Made by a program: the position numbers and the translations under genes. A DNA stretch of 64,000 bases, from assembly GCA_028023455.1 (NCBI GenBank), contig JAQFVV010006354.1:618001-682000 (forward strand). The letters run 5' to 3'. Shown here piece by piece: positions 59,478 through 64,000 of the stretch. Source of the DNA: Epiperipatus broadwayi (Eukaryota > Onychophora > Udeonychophora > Euonychophora > Peripatidae). The notes beneath the pieces are model-generated. The model made no database searches. It saw only the letters and a program-made list of their open reading frames with translations, and was not told where the DNA came from. The first letter of the stretch is position 1. Every line of letters begins with the position of its first letter.

Positions 59478-59670
59478 TCAATGCCACCTGGAGCCTCATA
59501 AAATTATCTCCACAATAATAACTCTTAAACAAAATCAGCAATGGACTAAAAAAACTATTACAACCATCAATGAATAGCTTACTCATTAATTTTCATGCCC
59601 CAATTTTTTTTCTTCTCTTTATGATTCATGTAATATTTGTTTACTTTTATATATATATATAAAAATTATT

Positions 59671-59750
59671 ATGTAAAATTTTTTTAACATGTAATCAGAA
59701 TATAGAAATTATGTAACATTTTTAATTTGTAATCACAATATAGACATAAT
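59671..59750 (+). repeat. 40-bp tandem duplication in the LINE A 3' UTR
   Basis: ATGTAAAATTTTTTTAACAT at 59671 and ATGTAACATTTTTAATTTGT at 59711, both continuing AATCANAATATAGA. Such 3' UTR repeats may be part of the RNA feature read by the RT. Confidence 0.8.
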
Positions 59751-59770
59751 AATAAAAAACTTTTTAAAAC

Positions 59771-59869
<99 letters not shown>

Positions 59870-59873
59870 CAGT

Positions 59874-59929
<56 letters not shown>
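59771..59929. repeat. (TAG)n array between LINE A and LINE B
   Basis: About 159 bases of TAG/AGT units, with a short AGC-containing interruption near 59869-59890. It begins at the last base of LINE A and ends at the first base of LINE B. Confidence 0.98.
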
Positions 59930-59935
59930 GGAGTA

Positions 59936-59948
59936 GCCATCTTGGCTC
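59936..59948 (-). promoter_or_regulatory. YY1-like site at the 5' end of LINE B
   Basis: GCCATCTTGGCTC on the plus strand reads GAGCCAAGATGGC on the minus strand. It carries the YY1 core, seven bases inside the element, in the opposite orientation to the site in copy A. Confidence 0.4.
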
Positions 59949-60119
59949 TTGACAGAGAAAGTTGACTCATTTCAGCTCCTGCTTTAGACTTAAGTTTTAT
60001 TGTTTTTTGATTGAATTTGATAGTGAAAAGTATACCAAAAAAAAGGAAATTTTCCACTTAAAGGTAAGCTCTATTTCGAGCAAAATTGTTGTTAATTGAA
60101 GAAGAATATTAGATTTAAA

Positions 60120-61910
60120 ATGTCTAATATTTCTGATTCTAATTCTAATTTAAAAATTGCTAATAATAGCTTAGATAAAAATAATTCTTATCAAGATCTA
60201 GAAAAAGTCAAAGTTAACAATAGTTCTTTTTCAAAAGTAAAAACTGGACCCAATATGGCTGAAGCCTTATCTGATTTATCTAAAACAAGAAATAAATTTA
60301 AAAATACTAATTTGCCTGAGGCATCTGATTCTATTGAATTAAATAAGAATATTAAACAAACTTATGCTAGTATTTTAAATCAAAAATCTGAACAAGATAA
60401 CAATGTAATTACAGAAGAAAATTTAACAGAAATTTTTAATTTTGACAATGAACTACAAATGGAACAAGAAAATACAAATTTATTATCAACTAGTAATACA
60501 GATTATGTTTCTGTATGTGAAAAATTTATACAAACAATTCCTTTAACAGTTCTTAAATCATTTCAAAAATTTAAAAGTATTAAAACGTCTACAATAGCTA
60601 TAACAGATACTAATTCTTCAGTCATGAATTTTCCTACTGATGAATTTTATTCTTATCTATCAGAAAAAAAATTTTGGTCAATGATATACAAAGTGCTAGA
60701 TCATCCTAATAGCAGATATAAAACAATAGAATATCATAATGTGGCTCAGAAACAAATATTTGAAAAACATATTCACTTTCTTAATGGAAAATTTATTTGT
60801 TACATAGACATTGATAGACCTACAAATTTGAATGGACAAATTAAGAACTGTCATGTAGACTTTAAAGCTGATGATCTACAAGATTTACTAAAAAATGTTG
60901 GAACTGTGGCCAACTTTAAATATGTATGGGAAAAAAGAGCCTCACAGCCAGTTATGTCATTGAAGAAAAATATGCAACCAACAGATATACCAACATTACA
61001 TGCAACAGATTCTTCACCTTTGATAGTTACTTTTAGAGGCATTTCACCTCAGTGTTTTTTTTGTAAAGCCAGAGATCATCTTGTCAAAGAATGCCCTAAC
61101 CATTTTTGTAAAAAGTGTGGTATTAAAAAAACAAAAATGCATCAGTGCAGTAGAGATCCAATAGCTAATAATGAAATCAGACTTATGCAAAGTAACCCTG
61201 AAAAAACAAAAGTAGATGAAACTATTCCCAATATGCAAAGTAACCCTGAAAAAACAAAAGTAGATGAACCTATTCCCAATAATGAAGACAACAACACATA
61301 TATCCAAAATCTCAGCCTTGACGAACTTATTCCCAATAATGAAGACAAAACCACAGATATGCAAAATCTCAGCCTTGATGAATTTATTTCCAATAATGAA
61401 GACAACAACACAAATAAGCAAAATCTCAGCTTTGATGACCCTAGTCAAAATAGCTCCATGAATACTATACCAAATAAATCTTATACCTCACAGGAGGAAA
61501 CAGAAACAGAGTACATGAGTGATACCTTACCATTTCCTTGCTCTGATGAAGAGTTCCAATTAATTAAAGTAAAGACTAAGAAACAAATGCACAAGAGGAA
61601 AAAATCTGCATTGCATCAAGAGCCTATACAAACTAATGAACCTGACAAACATAGTGAAAGAAAATCAAAGAAAAATGATACAAAGTCTACCACACCAGCA
61701 TTAAAAAAAACAAAACTCACAAATAAAACAGGTGAAACAGATTATCCAGCTAATGAATCAACACTTCATTGGAGCAGACAAAAACAAAGTACAAATCAAT
61801 TGTTACAGGAGCAGCTTCTTCTGATGGCAGGAGTGGATGTACACAGAAGATCTACTAAATCTAAGGATATCATGTCTCAAAATACAAAGACAGACTTTGA
61901 AGCACCATAA
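60120..61910 (+). CDS. LINE B ORF1 protein, intact
   Basis: 596 residues from ATG 60120 (MSNISDSNSN); an in-frame TTG at 60096 is not a likely start. The layout matches copy A: a Ser/Asn-rich N-terminus, a conserved region from TIPLTVLKSFQKF, the RRM-like segment KNCHVDFKADDLQDLL, VTFRGISPQ, then zinc knuckles at about 312-343 (C-x2-C-x4-H-x4-C and C-x2-C-x7-H-x-C). Next comes a repetitive linker absent from copy A: two 16-residue units (48 bp each, 61185-61280) and three 19-residue units (57 bp each, 61275-61445). A Lys-rich tail ends with LLMAGVDVHRR. It would bind element RNA. As an undamaged frame it could in principle still be translated if the element is transcribed. Confidence 0.9.
   Translation: MSNISDSNSNLKIANNSLDKNNSYQDLEKVKVNNSSFSKVKTGPNMAEALSDLSKTRNKFKNTNLPEASDSIELNKNIKQTYASILNQKSEQDNNVITEENLTEIFNFDNELQMEQENTNLLSTSNTDYVSVCEKFIQTIPLTVLKSFQKFKSIKTSTIAITDTNSSVMNFPTDEFYSYLSEKKFWSMIYKVLDHPNSRYKTIEYHNVAQKQIFEKHIHFLNGKFICYIDIDRPTNLNGQIKNCHVDFKADDLQDLLKNVGTVANFKYVWEKRASQPVMSLKKNMQPTDIPTLHATDSSPLIVTFRGISPQCFFCKARDHLVKECPNHFCKKCGIKKTKMHQCSRDPIANNEIRLMQSNPEKTKVDETIPNMQSNPEKTKVDEPIPNNEDNNTYIQNLSLDELIPNNEDKTTDMQNLSLDEFISNNEDNNTNKQNLSFDDPSQNSSMNTIPNKSYTSQEETETEYMSDTLPFPCSDEEFQLIKVKTKKQMHKRKKSALHQEPIQTNEPDKHSERKSKKNDTKSTTPALKKTKLTNKTGETDYPANESTLHWSRQKQSTNQLLQEQLLLMAGVDVHRRSTKSKDIMSQNTKTDFEAP
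61185..61445 (+). repeat. In-frame tandem repeats in LINE B ORF1
   Basis: Two 48-bp units starting ATGCAAAGTAACCCTG at 61185 and 61233, then three 57-bp units starting at 61275, 61332 and 61389. All keep the reading frame. Confidence 0.92.
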
Positions 61911-62213
61911 AAAATAGACTATCAAGATGAGTTGCATAAATAACACATATAGACTTTCAAACCAGGACAATTTTTTGGATTTAATTCCAAATGTGAAAAT
62001 AATTATCATGTTTATGAACAAAAGTATGCACAACAAACTCAATAGAGCTTCACTTGCAAGGGTAAGTTCATTGTTTTCACAGTGGTGTATTATTATAATT
62101 TTTCTTTTCTATTTAACACATTCCTATTATACTTTTACTAATATTAGTTGTCCCATTCATTATACAATTAATTATAAAATATCATTCTCCCACCATTTTA
62201 TATAATTGATAAT
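61911..62213 (+). other. Spacer between ORF1 and ORF2 of LINE B
   Basis: 303 bases without a conserved frame; the 92-codon frame inside has no match in copy A. Confidence 0.6.
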
Positions 62214-64000
62214 ATGGGTCTTTCTATTACAGCAGTCAATGTAAGGGGTATTAACTCTACCCAGCGAATATATGCAATTAGCAATTGGATAAGGCAATTC
62301 TCACCCCATATCCTTTTATTTACAGAGACAAAATGCTCAGTACATTCAGCATTTAATCCTGAACTCTACCTTAGTAAATTTGGATACAGTAAATTTTCAA
62401 CATCTGATATTGCTGCTGCTGGGGTAGGGATTCTCATCCATCATTGTTCTCCTTTTCAAACTTTTAAAATTTTGTACTTAGATCAGCATATGAGTATAAT
62501 TATTCTTTATCATTCTTCTTTTACAGTGAATTTAATAACATTCTATTTATATAATCAGTCAGTGTTAATTCACCAATTAATAAATAAAATAAATTTAATA
62601 TTAGCTACAAATTCTTACCCAACTATAATCATGGGTGATTTTAACATGTCTTATAAGAATTTTACATTAAAATACCTTCATTTGATTAATAAAAATCTCA
62701 TGAGTGCTGAAGGTTTTTTTCCAACTAACTCCATTTCATTCTACAATAAAAAACACTCCTCTCTAATAGACCTTGTATTCTATTCACCAGATCTACATTT
62801 CATAATAAATCCCTCTCTATGTCCTGTAACTTTCTCTGATCATTTAGCACGTAATGTGGAACTTGCAATACACATGCAACATCAAACAATTCTTCCTCTA
62901 AATAAAACTACTCGTCTTCTTTTAAAATCCACTACACCTGAAGCTGTTCTCTCTGAGATTTATATTTATTTTAAGAAGTAGACATACTATCTTTAAACCC
63001 AGTAGATGCCTGGCTATCATTTATTAACATAATCTCTTCTACTATTCGACATTATACCTCCAAAAATAGTTCTCCCACTAATCTTGTTAATAAATTAGAT
63101 ACAATACATTTAAAACTAAAAAATACTTCATGTGACCCTTCTTCAGTTACATCAAAAATGTTTTTAAAACAAGAATACAAGCAAACCCAACTCATACTGG
63201 CTGATTATCTCTATAAAAAAAGCAAAAATTTTTCTAGCTAATCCCCATAACTGGTCTAAAGGATATATTCGGTGGGCTTTAGGTTATACTCCCAAAAAAT
63301 TAACTCCTTCATCTATTATTTTTGATTCAAAAATGATTGCTGGGGAAGACATGACTCCGCAAATATATTACCACTTTAAATCTAGACTCCAAAAATTTCC
63401 TTTTCCAAAATTTTCTTCATTTCATTTTGGTTTTACCACAGAAGAACATAACATTACAAAGTATGAAATTGCTCTCAAGTTGAACGCTTTTCCCAACAAT
63501 ACACACCCAGGTACACATGCAATTCCAAAATTTTTAGTATCACATCTTAGCCACTTTACTATCCCAATAGTACACAATATGATAAATTATCTATCAAAAC
63601 AAATATATAACATTGACCAACTTTATCCAGTATCACTGGTCCCTTTTCTAAAAAAAAATACACTTCCTTCTCCTCTAGATAATCTACGCCCTATTTCAAT
63701 GTCTCCTCTGATCATCAAACTAATAGAGTCTCTATTAAAAGACAAAATTCAACCCCTAATACTTCCTGGGTTGTCTAAGTTTCAGTTTTCTAGAAAAGGA
63801 TGTTCTACTTCTGAAGCACTTATGTTATGTAAAATATTAATAGAGGATGTAAGACCAGCTAGAAAATCAGCACCTATTGCAATTCAATTAGACATACAGG
63901 CTGCATTCGATTCGGTGCCTGTGGACAAGCTGCTACAGGTGCTTAGTCAACATAAAATTCCAATACCTATAATGTATGTTCTAGCAAACCTGCTCATCAA
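62214..64000 (+). pseudogene. LINE B ORF2: endonuclease-RT, two frameshifts, partial
   Basis: Starts MGLSITAVNVRGINS at 62214. The endonuclease is complete with FTETK, GDFNM and SDH. The frame closes at 62981 just after YIYFKK, where copy A reads on as KKIDILSL; one base is missing here. The next stretch runs open to about 63220, where a second small indel around a run of A interrupts YLSIKKAKIF-like sequence. From there the frame is open to the window edge, including THPGTHAIPKFL, LRPISMSPLIIK and RT motif A as LDIQAAFDSVP (about 63888). Motifs B and C lie outside the window. Confidence 0.88.

Larger units (their letters stand above)
53693..59770 (+). mobile_element. LINE copy A, full-length, inserted in (TAG)n
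   Basis: A non-LTR retrotransposon with a 202-base 5' leader, ORF1 (53895-55760), a 527-base spacer, ORF2 (56288-59477) and a 293-base 3' UTR. Both ends abut TAG repeats: CAAGATGGCCGCC follows AGT units at the left, and CTTTTTAAAAC meets TAG units at the right. There is no poly-A tail. Comparison with copy B shows one nonsense mutation in ORF1 and one frameshift in ORF2. The two-ORF layout with zinc-knuckle ORF1 and apurinic-type endonuclease plus RT in ORF2 places it among the APE-type LINEs. The clade is unresolved; R1- and Tx1-related lines contain known microsatellite-specific members. Confidence 0.93.
59930..64000 (+). mobile_element. LINE copy B, second subfamily, cut by the window edge
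   Basis: Starts GGGAGTAGCCATCTTGGC after the TAG array. It has a 190-base leader, an intact ORF1 (60120-61910), a 303-base spacer and ORF2 from 62214 to beyond 64000. Proteins align with copy A along their length but differ at roughly a third of positions by eye in the endonuclease, so this is a separate lineage rather than a duplicate of A. Orientation is the same as A. Confidence 0.93.

Noticed and set aside
59770-60057. Minus-strand poly-Y frame of 95 codons
   Set aside because: Produced by the second TAG array and the LINE B leader.
53693-64000. LINE A and LINE B as one tandem duplication
   Set aside because: Leaders, spacers and protein sequences differ too much; two insertions from separate subfamilies fit better.

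Overview
The window is strongly AT-rich animal DNA. It has long (TA)n tracts, trinucleotide microsatellites, a 500-N assembly gap, and retrotransposons of three kinds: Penelope-like with GIY-YIG nuclease, LTR, and two-ORF LINE. This mix and the rarity of CpG outside one patch point to a metazoan, probably an invertebrate; the species cannot be fixed from sequence alone. I found no host protein-coding gene I can defend. What can be read is mobile DNA, its debris, and simple repeats.

Layout. 1-5475 holds two decayed Penelope-like elements (PLEs). One is joined head-to-head to an inverted piece of the same kind of nuclease end. A tRNA-Val-like unit lies at 5779. About 8000-9605 is unusually CpG-rich and runs into the gap at 9606-10105. 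10106-22040 is AT-rich spacer with (TA)n tracts and a possible solo LTR or promoter near 12383. 22285-28135 is a minus-strand LTR element with LTRs of about 1.7 kb and a short interior coding one Gag-like coiled-coil protein. It sits inside a (TA)n tract and separates a PLE nuclease remnant from a repeat arm. 33842-37323 is a complete-ended but internally deleted Ty3/gypsy element with a perfect 5-bp target duplication (CATAT). 37324-53260 is AT-rich spacer with SINE-like scraps, a foldback repeat and microsatellites.

The most striking part is 53268-64000. Here a (TAG)n microsatellite array carries two LINEs in the same orientation. Copy A (53693-59770) is bounded on both sides by (TAG)n. Copy B starts immediately after the second (TAG)n block and runs off the window. 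Each has an ORF1 with two zinc knuckles and an ORF2 with an apurinic-type endonuclease and a reverse transcriptase. The two proteins differ at many positions, so they are separate subfamilies that share the same microsatellite landing site. Both begin within about 20 bases of a YY1-like AAGATGGC motif, and copy A ends without a poly-A tail directly in TAG repeats. In these LINEs ORF1 would coat the RNA and ORF2 would nick the TAG array and copy the RNA there. Copy A has one nonsense codon in ORF1 and one frameshift in ORF2. Copy B has an intact ORF1 and two small frameshifts in ORF2.
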